DNA of 64,000 bases from Labyrinthula sp. Ha (Eukaryota > Sar > Bigyra > Labyrinthulida > Labyrinthulaceae): NCBI GenBank assembly GCA_015227615.1, contig JAALGZ010000005.1, positions 1,798,001 to 1,862,000 of the forward strand, read 5' to 3'. Position 1 is the stretch's first letter, and the number at the start of each line of letters is the position of its first letter. Below, piece by piece: positions 10,783 through 22,398 of the stretch. The notes under the pieces are model-generated. The model saw nothing but the letters and a program-made list of their open reading frames with translations, did no database searches and was not told the origin of the DNA. The translations under genes were made by a program, and so were the position numbers.

Positions 10783-12072
10783 ATGGAGAAAAATAAACTC
10801 GCAACATCAGCTAAAATTGTTTTTAACACAACCCTTGGATCTATAGAAGTAGAGTTATGGGCAAAGGAAGCACCTCAAACTTCTAAAGTTCTTTTAAAAC
10901 TTATTAAATCTGGGTAAAATATCTTTGAATCTTATTCTGCAGATATTTTGATGGAACAAGGTTTCATAGAATAGTACCTAAGAGTTTAGCTCAATTTGGA
11001 GAAAGAGAAGAACTTGATATGGATAAATATGAAACAAAAATTTCAAAGAGCTTGTGCTCTTTTAGCGAAGTCAATCGGAAGTTAACATTTTCTCATAGAG
11101 GTATTCTTGCAGTTGCTGCTGAACAAAAAGATATCTTAAACTCGAACACGAAGGAGGAAATCTTGCTTCGCAACCAGTTATTTTTTACTTTAGAAGAGGC
11201 AGAGTGGTTAAATTATAAACACATCATATTAGGAAAAATTGTTGGTGATTCTTATTATAATTTGCTTAAGGTGAATGAAACAGAATTATTTGATAAAGAA
11301 ACTATGCCCAGAATAATAAGCGGGGAAATTATTTTTCATCCTTTCAAGAAATTGGATTTGAAGCCACTTCATGGATTGTTTACAAAACAAAAAGCTGTAC
11401 CTGTTTTAGATGAGCCTAAAAGAAAGAAAGGATCGAGCGTATTTTTTGTTTTCTTGGTTTATTGTTAAGAATAAAAAGGTTCTCTCAATTCCAGTGGGTG
11501 AAAGAAAAGTTGAACAAGACAAAATCCAAAATAAAACAGAAGAGCAAAAAGCTGAGTTGGACAAAATAGAGGCAGAAGAACAATTGTTAAGTGAAAATTT
11601 TCGAAAGATGGTTCGAAAAAGAGAGAAGAATATGCGCAAGGAAACAGAGATTAAGCCGATACATAAAGTTGTAGAAAAGGATGTGAAAGACATGAACTAT
11701 TTTGAGAGAAGAAATTTCTTATTAGAGAAGCAAAAGAGAGAAAAAAAAAGTAGAAATAGGCAACGACAGGATGAAACTTTGAGTAAGTTAAAAGTTTTTT
11801 CCCAGCGCATGGAAAATGTGAAGAAAAAAGTAAAGGCAAAAAGGAAGTTAAGTATTGAAGATCAAAATGAGAAAAGGTATAAAGGTGGAATTGGGAAAAA
11901 TATCACACAATTGGATAAAGAAAAGGAAATGGAGGGAGAAGTTAGAGACGAAGATTGGATGAATGCCAAGTTAAGTTGGAGAAGACATTTGGATGATGAT
12001 CATAGACTTGAACTTTCTGCGGATGATTATGTGCTAACAGACTCGAGAAAAAAAAAGCAAAAAAAGATATAA
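10783..12072 (+). CDS. CWC27: Spliceosome-associated cyclophilin CWC27
   Basis: Cyclophilin-fold subunit of the activated spliceosome. Three exons (10783-10913, 10943-11438, 11470-12072) joined over introns of 29 and 31 nt give 409 aa. The N-terminus follows the family: TTLGSIEVELWAKEAPQTSK, then SG-YFDGTRFHRIVP across the first junction, and later KHIILGKIVGDSYYNLLKV and IISGEIIFHPFKKLDLKP. The C-terminal half is a long charged helix-rich tail ending in LSWRRHLDDDHRLELSADDY. The loop that normally carries Q-G-G-D and the N-x-x-S-Q-F-F-I segment are replaced (AQFGEREELD and LLRNQLFFTL), so proline isomerase activity is doubtful; human CWC27 is also catalytically inactive. The second junction, GSS-NKKVLSIP, restores the frame from the charged linker. 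It converges on the next gene with 35 bp between stops. Confidence 0.9.
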
Positions 12073-12107
12073 CAAAAACATTCCTTTTACTTTTTTTTGG
12101 CAACTTT

Positions 12108-13535
12108 TTAATTTCTTCTATAGTTATGGTTGAAACATGGAATTTCTTCATACTCGCTTCCTTTTTTTGTTCTACTTAGCAGAAGAAACTTGTTGATTCT
12201 CTCCTTTGCTGTAGGTATGCCAGTTACATAAAAGGCAATCTTGAACTCTTTCTGTAATTGTTCTAAGTATTTAGATCGAAACCCAAAATCTATATTATGA
12301 TCCCATCCAAAAGGAACATGAATAATTAGATTTTTAAAATGTCTAAAAGACAGAAAGTAAACAAGAGAAACATCAATAAGAAAGAACGGGGGTGAAAAAA
12401 TAAGTGTTTCTGGAAATTTACTATCGTTTTGTATTATTGTCTCAAGTTTGGTCCTATCAAAACAATTAAAATTGAAATCGTGCTTGACTCCTGGGATAAC
12501 TTTTATTTCATTTGTAAGAAGCGTAAACCTCTTTGTATAAAATCTTGCAAATACATTTTTTATATTATTTTTCCCAGCAAAGGGATCAAAAAAATTATTT
12601 AATTTCGAAAATTTTTTAATAAAGGGAGCACACGAATGTTGAAAGAAGTTTAGAAGTGACAACATTTCATCTTTTCTTGTTTCGTAAGTGATCAAGTGCT
12701 TTCTTTGCGATAACTGATATAGAATGGTTGAAGGAACTTTTTCACTTTTTTGCTTCTGCTTGTTTGTCAATTTTACCTTGTCAAAATAATTTATTTCTAA
12801 AAAAGATGTTAGGAATTCTTTTTCTAACAGGAAAGATGAAAATTCTTCTAATGTTTCTTGTTTAATTTCATTACAACCTGTTTCAAGTGGTCTTATTTTC
12901 CAAGGATAACAAGTATTTTCTAGCCAGAACAATTGAAGCGTTTTCTTCTTTAATAGCAACGATCCCTTGTTGAAATAATTTTTCTTTTTAAATTGTATTT
13001 TTTTCTCACTGATTAATAGAAAAAGTTTGCAAAAAGAAATATCTTCAATATTTTCTTCAAAATCAATTGTGGCACAAGTATTCGATACTAAACATAAAAA
13101 ATAAATAACTGAAATACTTGTCAAAACTCCCTCCCTTTCATTTTTAATAATCTCTTTATTATTAAGGTCTGCAATTGTCTTTCTTGTCAATGCTTTCCTT
13201 GAGTAGTTTGCTTGCTTACAGTTTACCTTAACTCTTTTTCTTTTGGGTTCTGCAGTTTTTTTATACTTATAAGCTTCTTCAAAGCTAATATCTTCAAAGT
13301 CTCCACAATCATAAGCTATTCCATGCTTTTCCTTCACATAAACTCCTTCATAAAGGTCCAATAGTTTAGATTCTCGTCTTCTTACATTCACAAAAACTTG
13401 AAATCTGTCTGAATCCTTTGATAAATTTTTGTAACACGAACTGCAACAACCTTTATCTTCTCTTGAGAATAAATCTCCAGTGTCTTTGTGAATGAATATT
13501 CTTTTATCGCATAAGACGCAGAAGAGTTCCTTCAT
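12108..13535 (-). CDS. Zinc-finger-like protein with putative amino-methyltransferase domain
   Basis: A 475-aa uninterrupted frame from the ATG at 13535; an in-frame GTG at 13601 is less likely. The N-terminus has C6-x2-C9 and C30-C31-x2-C34, suggesting a small zinc site, followed by a basic region (KRKRVKVNCK). Near residues 315-321 is FFDPFAG, resembling motif I of DNA/RNA amino-methyltransferases, and near 381-385 is SPPFF, resembling the (D/N/S)PP(Y/F) catalytic motif; between them is an acidic/hydrophobic stretch (TNEIKV) of motif-II type. The order DPFAG before SPPF is that of a Rossmann fold with motif I first. This points to an N6-adenine or N4-cytosine methyltransferase on DNA or RNA, but the overall sequence is divergent and Lys/Phe-rich. 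Substrate and activity are inferences. Stop-to-stop distance to CWC27 is 35 bp. Confidence 0.55.
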   Translation of the reverse strand: MKELFCVLCDKRIFIHKDTGDLFSREDKGCCSSCYKNLSKDSDRFQVFVNVRRRESKLLDLYEGVYVKEKHGIAYDCGDFEDISFEEAYKYKKTAEPKRKRVKVNCKQANYSRKALTRKTIADLNNKEIIKNEREGVLTSISVIYFLCLVSNTCATIDFEENIEDISFCKLFLLISEKKIQFKKKNYFNKGSLLLKKKTLQLFWLENTCYPWKIRPLETGCNEIKQETLEEFSSFLLEKEFLTSFLEINYFDKVKLTNKQKQKSEKVPSTILYQLSQRKHLITYETRKDEMLSLLNFFQHSCAPFIKKFSKLNNFFDPFAGKNNIKNVFARFYTKRFTLLTNEIKVIPGVKHDFNFNCFDRTKLETIIQNDSKFPETLIFSPPFFLIDVSLVYFLSFRHFKNLIIHVPFGWDHNIDFGFRSKYLEQLQKEFKIAFYVTGIPTAKERINKFLLLSRTKKGSEYEEIPCFNHNYRRN

Positions 13536-14654
13536 GTTTGTTCTCTTAAATTTGTGAAGAATATCTATTACTTTAATAGAACCAATTTGCGCAAACAGCA
13601 CTCGTGTTGCCCAAAATAATCTATTCCTGGTATATCAATTCTGCATTACTATAGAGGTGTTATTATTTTTTTAATTTATAGAGGGCATCTTATCACTTGA
13701 TGTTAAAGTCATGGTAAGCCTTTGTTAAAATCTGATGAATAACCCGTGGAAGCATCAATTAGGCACTGTATTCTTCTTAATTGACAAAGCCTCTGCACCA
13801 TAAATGCAATTTCGCTTAAACCAAAGGATTAGTATTTAGCGAGGCTGGCCTGCCAAAGACCATTCTAATCTGATTGGTCGAATTATTTCAATGATTAGAC
13901 TAATTCCTCAAAATATGAATAAAAGACCAGTAAAAAAGAAAAGCGAATCAAAGATACAAGATATCTCGAAAGAGAAGCCAGAGGACTGAACGCAGGACAA
14001 GTGAAGATGTTTTCGGACATATATATGAAGAGAAAATAGGTTAAAACAACCTTTATAAAATTCTCTATGTTTTAAAGAAAACGTTCAACCTTTCAAAAGG
14101 AGTTGCAAGATGTAGATGTTAAGTCACACATGAAAGAAAATAGTTCATGTAAAGAATTTTACTAAAGAGAACACTGAACACGTCCCTAAATTTTTACATG
14201 TGAAGGGAAACAGATTTCAAAAAAAAATCTTATTTAAAAAATTATGCAAAAGAATTCATAAAATCTCTACAAATGCTACAAGATACAGCTGCAAAATTCC
14301 TCAAGAATGCATACAGTGAGGATAGAATATTCTTGGCATTGAAGGAGAGAAGACATTGTTCAACGTATATGTGTGAAGGAAAACTTACGTGAAATAAGAT
14401 TTATATGATTTTAAGTATTTTAAAGAAGAGTTTATAACCAGAAAAGAGATATTTTTGGTAAAGCCCTGAAACTTTCCAAGAAAACAGCAGGCTTCGAGCA
14501 GAAAGGAAAATGTTTTTAAAATATTGCCAAAAATGTTAGAGCCAGAATTAACAAAAAAAAAAGGGTTAAAGGGGGACAAACTGTTTACTTATGGATATTT
14601 GGGCTGTGAGGATATTGCTGCCGTTTAGCATGGTTTGAAGACAAACCTTAAGAT
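13536..14654. other. AT-rich stretch without recognised gene
   Basis: Purine-rich on the plus strand between about 13900 and 14600. A 64-codon minus-strand frame at 14385-14579 (phenylalanine- and serine-rich) looks like chance. This must contain the promoter of the methyltransferase-like gene. Confidence 0.4.
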
Positions 14655-15229
14655 TTGTACTCAAGCACGTTCAATCAGGAAAGGATTTGCTTAAGATCAG
14701 ATAATATGTTTATTCCAGTCTTTAATTTAGGTAACATATTTAACAATACTGAGGCAGAGAAGTCAGATAGTAGCAGCCTATATAAAATAAATAGAGAATG
14801 GTTTCATTCTATTGAGGATCCAGAAATGCTAGTTGGATTTCATAGCTTCTGGTCACGTGGATGAGGAGGAGAAGTCAGTACTAAATAGAAAATTATGGCG
14901 ACGAAAGGTAGAGGAAACGACATTGCGTGAGTTTTATTAGAAAATTTATTCAGTTTTTCGGATTCTGTCTGTTTCGACAGCGTGCGATGTTTCATTTTCT
15001 AGGTACCGTTCCCTTCCCCGGAGACAAACCCGTGAACTCAGGGTTCTGGGAGAGAAACATATATGCAACAGAAAAACTCCCATCGGCGTTCTCTCTCATA
15101 GCCACTGTAACTCTAATCACAGTCGCATATGTCTTTCTCTGTGCCTCATCCGTGGTATGCTATAACTCTTCTCAAAGGATTTACAAGCAGATTTCAGCAG
15201 CAAGTATCTTGCAGTACGTTTTTAAGTAA
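14655..15229 (+). pseudogene. Relic of a class C (GABA-B-like) receptor
   Basis: Two plus-strand segments in different frames. The second, 14927-15229, contains VPFPGDKPVNSGFWERN followed by a transmembrane stretch (AFSLIATVTLITVAYVFLC) and then RIYKQISAASI. This order matches the juxtamembrane loop, first helix and first intracellular loop of class C GPCRs, where F-P-G-N/D-x-P-x-D precedes helix 1 and an R-x-I-x-x-S-S-P-like segment follows it. The first segment (14655-14864; SDNMFIPVFNLGNIF, EMLVGFHSFW) could be the end of the ligand-binding ectodomain. No convincing helices 2-7 follow within one frame, so the gene appears dead or truncated. A G-alpha gene 11 kb away shows the pathway exists in this organism. 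Confidence 0.42.
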
Positions 15230-15754
15230 CTTTTACGTAACTAATTCCTATGATCTTTAGGTTGAAGTCTAGAACTCCATCTTCGTGACTTTCAGCAAAA
15301 CCAAACTCTTTCAAATCTGTTTTAAAAGAGGAAAACAATCAAAGCGTTACTGTGGCAGTAGGTATTTTCTTGAATGTGGATTTTATTCAACTTATTGTAC
15401 ACCTGTGAAAATGTCAAAAGGGCAGTCGAGATTTTCTCAAGTAGAACACGTACGCTTTAGATTTACAAGTTCTAAATAATTTCCTATGTGCGGATTGAAT
15501 ATAATTTCAACTTTCTTCACTTTCTGCTTTACAATATATTTTCAGTTTCATCCATCCTAGAAAACAATAATACATTGTACCTGCTTAATCTCCTTTATCA
15601 TACTCACGACCGCCTTTGTGAAAATACTCTTGCCGTTGGAGATGAGTTTCTTATGAGTTTTCATGGTTAATGTGTTGCAATTGTCAACCTGCTTGTCATG
15701 ATAAGAAATCAGTTGATCAAGAATCCATGCTATTAGTTTTGAAAAGATTTGGTT
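15230..15754. other. Possible degraded continuation of the receptor relic
   Basis: Short plus-strand frames at 15285-15479 and 15488-15670 have no recognised domain. They may be decayed parts of the receptor or chance. Confidence 0.2.
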
Positions 15755-16344
15755 TTATCCTTTGAACTTGGAGTTAAACCCTTCAACACGTTGTATGGAA
15801 ATATTGTAAAATATCAGATTTTTCTTTGCGTATGTCAGTATATAATTTTCATTTATCTTTATGGTGTTTAGGGAAGATAATTGCTTAATCTCAGAAAAAA
15901 TTAGAATCATTTTATCAAGATGCTGTTCAAGATTACTCTCAGACATAAAGTCTTCTCTCACAGCTTATTTCAAGCGGTTCATGAAGTCTTCTAACCCAAA
16001 AAAAAACTTTAAAACCTGCAAAGCTAAGCTAAAATAATTGATAACATATCTAACCCAACTAAGATGTACTCTCAGAGAATGTGTGTTGAGCTGGCTAATG
16101 CTAATGATTTACAAGACATTATTACCTTTGCTGAATCTACCTCAAGAATCCTTAACCTCTCAAAACATCTAGATTGTTTTTGGTTTATATTATTGTGCAA
16201 CCAAGGTTCATCTCCCCAAGAAGCAGTCAGCACCCACAGGAAATATCGAGGCAAGGATAAACTTAGAAAACCATCGGTTGTGTCCACTTGAATTAAGTCT
16301 ACATACAACCTCTCTAGTTTTGTTTGCAATGCTTCATGGAACAT
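15755..16344 (-). pseudogene. Unrecognised minus-strand coding relic
   Basis: Two minus-strand open segments in series: 16344-16072 (90 codons, with LERLYVDLIQVDTTDGF and SRCFERLRILEVDSAKVI) and 15961-15755 (68 codons, with NLEQHLDKMILIFSEIKQL). Both have the amphipathic, charged composition of protein, and they are separated by stops and a frame change. No family was recognised and no start is obvious. They could be parts of one dead gene. Confidence 0.25.
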
Positions 16345-19300
16345 TATCGTATTATTGATCTTCTTTTTGACTATTTGCCAAGATATATTTTCAAAATATC
16401 ACATTCACTTAATCAGACTATAACAACTTTAATTACTCTCTGAATATTTGTATCTTAGGAGTTTTTGCCTTCTTCTCTATATCTATTCAATTTGCACTTA
16501 AGTAAGTCCTAGTTGAGCTAAATATCTGGAAATTTGCGGTTCTGTCTGATTTCTATGGCTTTAAAAGAACCTAAGCAATTATTAGATATACAGTAAACTG
16601 CTTTTATTGTGGTTTTACTTCAGAAAAAAACCCTAGTTTTCTTTTTAATGGCTTTTGCATCAGAACCTGTGTAGTCTAAATACTTGTCTTAATATATCGG
16701 TTGTCCCAGATGAAGACCCAATTTAATACTCAACCCAAAGGTGTAAGAGTTAGAAGAAACCCGGGTTATGTTATATCTTCTTGATGTTCGCTAACTAAGA
16801 CGACAAACTCCATGTGTGTATTCTGCTGGATATGTTGGGACAAGACTTTTAGCCAGCTATATCTGTGCCTAACCACAATTGCGGAACATCAGATAAATTT
16901 TCTGAGGTAGATCCTGTTCAAAGGGCCAAGTCGTCTATCTAAAATTATTGTCCTTTGCATCGAAGGTCCGCTACTTTGGTCTAACTTTTTTTGGGGTATC
17001 TATTCTCGTTTTAGTTGGCGTTACTTGCATTTGGCATATTTTGAGCTAAATGCATGTGGCTCATCTGAATTGCTTACTAGAGCTGATCTTTCGTAAGCTA
17101 GCCTCAAGAACTCAGGCTAATAAACTAAATGTCTTCTTTCGTGAATTAGGTGTTTCAGCACAACGTACAGGTCTCACAAATTCAAAATATTTGCTAATAT
17201 CTCTAGTACTAAGTTAACGGTAGCGAGGAGTGTCCTACTTCGACTTGAGTAGAATGTACAAGAAATTGACTAGTAGTTAATTTCATAAGGAGGGTCGTTG
17301 AACTTAATAGTTGACAATTGGGTTTATATGAATTGTTTTATATATATATATATTCATATTCACATTGTACAATTATGCCACAGTATGTTTTGTAACAAAA
17401 AACTCGTTCTTAATGCTCCTACCCCGAAAATTGCTTCTTCAAGTCAACGTATTGCTTGGGAGCTAAAAGATTAAAACGGAATGTCCAGCATCTTTGTTCA
17501 AAAAAACTACCAGTAAAATGATGTCCATGACATGTTGCTGGTATCATGTAGCCCTGTTTAATCATCCTCTTATTTTTGTTGTTTAACGAGATATCTCAAC
17601 AATATTAAAAGGTCGATAATGTGCTTGACTTTAATAGAGAGAGCGCAAGGTCTATGCACATAAAGCTTCAACGTTAATATTCTCAAGAAAGTTTATTGTA
17701 CAAGTTGTGTTAAGATCGTTGAACAAAGCATCTAAAATTACAAGTTAATCCTGACTGAAGCAACATAAGATTTTTTTATTTCTGGTGCTATATTATTATA
17801 GAAAGTCTTAATACAAGTTCATTGGATGCTTGGCTATACTTTTTAATTAAATCTTTCCTATGGCAAACTAATCAAAGACCAAAATTGAATAATTTATAAG
17901 ACTTAAACTTTAGATTAATATTACTACGGCGAAGTGTAATAAACATATTTTCACCTCCTGACATTTGGTCATAAGAGCAAACAGTTAAAAAAAAACAATT
18001 AGCCGATGTGATATCCCAGACACATCTTTAGCAGTTGTCATAAGGAATAAAGGTATTTACCTAAGTTCAATACTTATAGAACAAAACTATAACCGGCCAT
18101 TCGGCCTCCAGGAGTTGATCTATGTATTCTGTTAGCCTTGACGACTGGTTATCTCAATCAGCTACGCAATTTTACCATTCATCGTGAATAGTTACTATGT
18201 TGAAAACATTAGATATGTTTATTGTTTGCAACGAACCTACGGGTTTTGCTGATGAGCTTACGATTCAATATGTATAATCAATGTATTTTTTGCATCATCA
18301 AAGGAGATACTATAATAAAGTAACTGTCAAAAAAAGAAAATTTAAACCACTTTAAGAAGTATGTTACAAACCTATATACTTGCCAATGGAACAAAATATC
18401 TTACTCGGACTACTTATTTTGTGCTATATTGGAATCATTATCTGTACGAGTGGTGAGCAAGACTATGACTCACAGAAATAGGTATGTGATGCTGGGTCTC
18501 CGCAGGTACTATGCTGAAGACTACCGGCGGTGATGCATTATCATTCCCAAAGTCAACTCTCAGACAAAATTTAACATGTCGATGGGTAACAAGCTAGCTA
18601 TATATCTAGTACGTTTGAATCGGGACCATTACAAAGTTAAGAAGATTTGGCTAATTTCCTTGGTCATAAAGATATCAGAACTTTTTAAACTAAAACAAAC
18701 ACTATTAGAATTAAAATTTGAAGGTAGTTACTATAAGTTTATCAACACTTCTGGTCAGATACTCTCACATTTAAAAACCTTAGAAATCAGCCTGACTATA
18801 AAGGGATTTTGATGATGTTGTTTTACACATTCCATCAGAGGTAGTTCCATTTTGTATATAATGAAAAGTAGCAATTTATATCATGTCATGGATTATCTTG
18901 CTTTAAAAAGTTAGTTGATTTATCAATCAAATGTTTAATCTGTAGAGATATCTATCATCCTGAAAAACCAAAGTATACCCTTTTCTTTTCCACCAAGTTG
19001 AAACCTCTAATGCTTTACCTTATAAACAGAATTCAAACGCTTCTAAAGTGTCATGAATGAACCAAGAAATTAAATTTCCATAGAAACTTTTCTCAACAGC
19101 AATATAAACCAGTCAGTATGTCACCAACTCTACAGAAATGCCGAGGATATTGAATAAAACAAATGAAAATTTCTAAGCTTTAGCATGAAAGAAGTAACCA
19201 TAACATCTAAAAGTTCTTTGATTAGATTTTCTAGGGCAATATATCTTTCCAATGGAAAGCTGTAATTTTTTCAAGCATATAGACCATTTGATGAGTATCA

Positions 19301-22300
19301 AGTGTCAGCTGCGAATGAATTACTCGCTTAGCACTCTAGATGAATCACCAGTTTTGTATCTAAGAACAATAGAAACAAAGAACTATAATGGGCATTATAC
19401 AAGGAAATAATTTCTAACCTTATCTACTCTTATGGACTAACTCCAGAACAATTGGTTGACTTTACAGAAAATACTGCCTTATTTTAAATTCTTTTCTATT
19501 AATGCCAAAAGAACACATAGTAGTAGTTATAAAAACTGAAGAAGAAACACCTCCAGTTACCCCCACAGGGATATGACAGTAGAGTTTAAGTTATACTGCT
19601 CTATACAATATGTAAAAACTGTTCGTGAAAGTTGATTTTAGTATACTGGAAGAGTATAAAGAGAGCTGCCAAAGGTGCAATAAAGTAAAAATGATACACA
19701 TCAACAGTCGTATCAAAACCCATATACCATGAAATAATTTCTGAAATCTGTTGTTGTAGCCAGAACTAATATTTATATGAAGAGCCTCGCATTATTAGTA
19801 TGATAATTTGTGGTTGGGGGTCATCATTTAAGATATTAACGGTTTTCAGCTAGGAATAACTTGCAAAGATTATCCAGATTATTTGAGCATTTGTTGCCAA
19901 GTTAATAAGGTAGAATATTAGAAATTTACGTATTTTCCGGTTGAAAGCCCATTGGGACTGAATTTGAAGTAGTGAATTTTATTTTTAGAATATCTGAAGA
20001 GAACCTTTACCTTAATACAATATATTGGGGGAAATGTGAAAACGGGGTGGTTATAATTTCTTGATAAAGCCATGTTTGTTACCATACATAGCTAAAACTT
20101 TCAATAAAATATTGGTCACTCGCTTAACATAGTATAATTTATAACCAAAATGTGATGTGTGCTATTAAAAACGGGCAATTTTTTTACGAAACTGAAGGAC
20201 TTTCTATTCGATATATCCAATATACAATTACTCTGTACCATAAATTTATATAATCAAGCAAAGAAGAAAGAATTAAAGTCTATCACATTTGATACAAATT
20301 TTCCTCGCATAGTGCTCTCACTCCATAAGGATGTTATAATAACGAACATGTCAACGAAAGCTTTCCCAGTCTGGCTCTAATTCTTTGTGAACATAAATTC
20401 TACGATGTTAAGTGTCCAGAAAAATCAGGAAACATAAAATAGACAGCGTAGGAGTGTTGATAGAAAGAAACAGCTCTGTAGAGAACAGCCAGTAAAAAAT
20501 TGGATATCTTGCGAATTTAGAAAATACTTCAAACATAACACATCTCGAAACTCTACACAAAGCAGTCGATGTATTGACAGGAAAACAAATCAAACACTTT
20601 TTCAATAGGGACATCAAGATTTCACCAAACATCAAAAGCGGATGTTGCAATAGCATAATTAAAATAGAATATATAAACAACGGGTCAAACACTTAAAAAC
20701 TATATAGATTTCACAGCTCAGAGATTAGATATAAACAAAATTAAAATCTATGAAAAAATCCAGATTTTTTGAGCGCAAAGGGAATCTAGGCTTGGTGAGT
20801 AAGCCAAAGGACGTTTAGCCCATTTATTCAAATGAAATTTTAATTTAATTCCTGGTTAGCTATTTAATTACTATGCGAATGGGTGCATTCTAGTACATAA
20901 AGTATTTGTCAAGCAACATAGAGCAATATTAACCTCTGATAACATCTTCAGATCTCGTACCATGGTTTTGGTTGTTAGAGCTAAGATAGGTAAAAAGAAG
21001 TTAATATCGCTATCGCCTGTTTGCACGACAGGCTCGGTCGCACTATCTTTATAAAATTTCCATCAAGACATTAGCAAAAAATTAGCGATAAATTTTAATT
21101 ACAAGAAGCAATGCTAGGGCTTAAGCACCAAAACAAAGTTATAAAATACAGTTCATGGTTACAGAATTCTTTTCTATCGATTTTTCATGGAATATAACAT
21201 TTAACCACGGAGATGTTCACAAAGTGAAAATATTAATATGTGTCTGTTAATTACGTTGACGGCTTTGTGTATTCTAGTATTATGGAGATGTTAATTACCT
21301 GGTTAGAAGCAGACATATAAAAATAGCTCTAGAAAAAATGGTATAGACTAATCAGCACCTTCATTTGGCTAAAAACAAAGCAAAAGGAAGAAGAAAATTG
21401 GCTGTATGAGGAAACCATTATCTAAGTTTCAACCAAGGTACATTATGTGGATGAAACTAAAAATGCAAGTATAGTTACAACAATGATTGAGAATCCGGGA
21501 ATCTAAACTGGAAATTTGAGATTGAGGCGAAAAGTTCAAAAAGGCTCATGAACTAGTAGACATCCCAAATATTTCCAGTCAAAGTATTAGACTTTCAGGA
21601 AATTTCCTAACTCTAAATATAAGTACCAAAAAACTTGAATAGCATAGAATAGCAAGCAGGATCCTGAGCTGCCTTATACATATGAAGCATGTAGATATTT
21701 TTATTATACGTAAAGAAAACCCTAACACATAAACTTTGAACAATGTTGCTTTTGCCAACTATGTATAACATAAACTTGAATCTACATCTGGTCAATTTAT
21801 TTTACTTGGTGTTGTTACTACTGGATGAAAATGCTAAAGATGAACAAAGCGGCTACATCTTCAGAAGTTTCAGAGAAAACAGTACTTAACATGTTAATGA
21901 AACAAGTATCTCGTTTATATTACCTGTTCAGGGAGGGATTTTGTGTGGAAACCAACAGACCTATCATACTATGTGGCATTAAAGCAACAAAGAATTTCTC
22001 GAAAGCCAACGTTTGCAAACTAGTTCAGGATATTTATGAGTCAAATATCTTTTATATGAAAAGGCTAATGAACAAAGGTTGTTGTTACTAAAGAAGAAAG
22101 AGCAACCAAAGCCTTGGTCGCATCTTTTGAAAGAGTATACAGAAAGTGAAGTTTAAAAAGTATAAAAACAATGTTATACGTATTTCATTAACACTACGAA
22201 AGGGGGGGGGGTTGCAAAGAATATTCAGCTGGGTTTAGTTCTGAACCAGTCTAACAGTTTTTCTTTTTTCTCCAAATACCCTACGAACAGGAAGAGGATC

Positions 22301-22398
22301 TATGTTCTTATCTTACTAATTAAACCTTTTGAACCGAGTAAACAGTAAAATAGCAGATCTTCAGCCACTCTAGACAATGATATGAAATATTAAAGTTT
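16345..22398. other. Gene desert
   Basis: Six kilobases without a recognised gene. A short TA microsatellite lies near 17339-17352. Small frames at 18576-18812, 20159-20380 (plus), 20408-20692 (minus) and 21825-22091 (plus) show no known domain. The last has protein-like composition (LNMLMKQVSRLYYLFREGF) and may be a relic. A run of ten G at 22202-22211 is unusual for this AT-rich DNA. Confidence 0.5.

Noticed and set aside
11410-12072. Third CWC27 exon as an independent gene starting at 11410
   Set aside because: A 31-nt intron joins it in frame to the cyclophilin domain, and the charged C-terminal tail is expected for CWC27.
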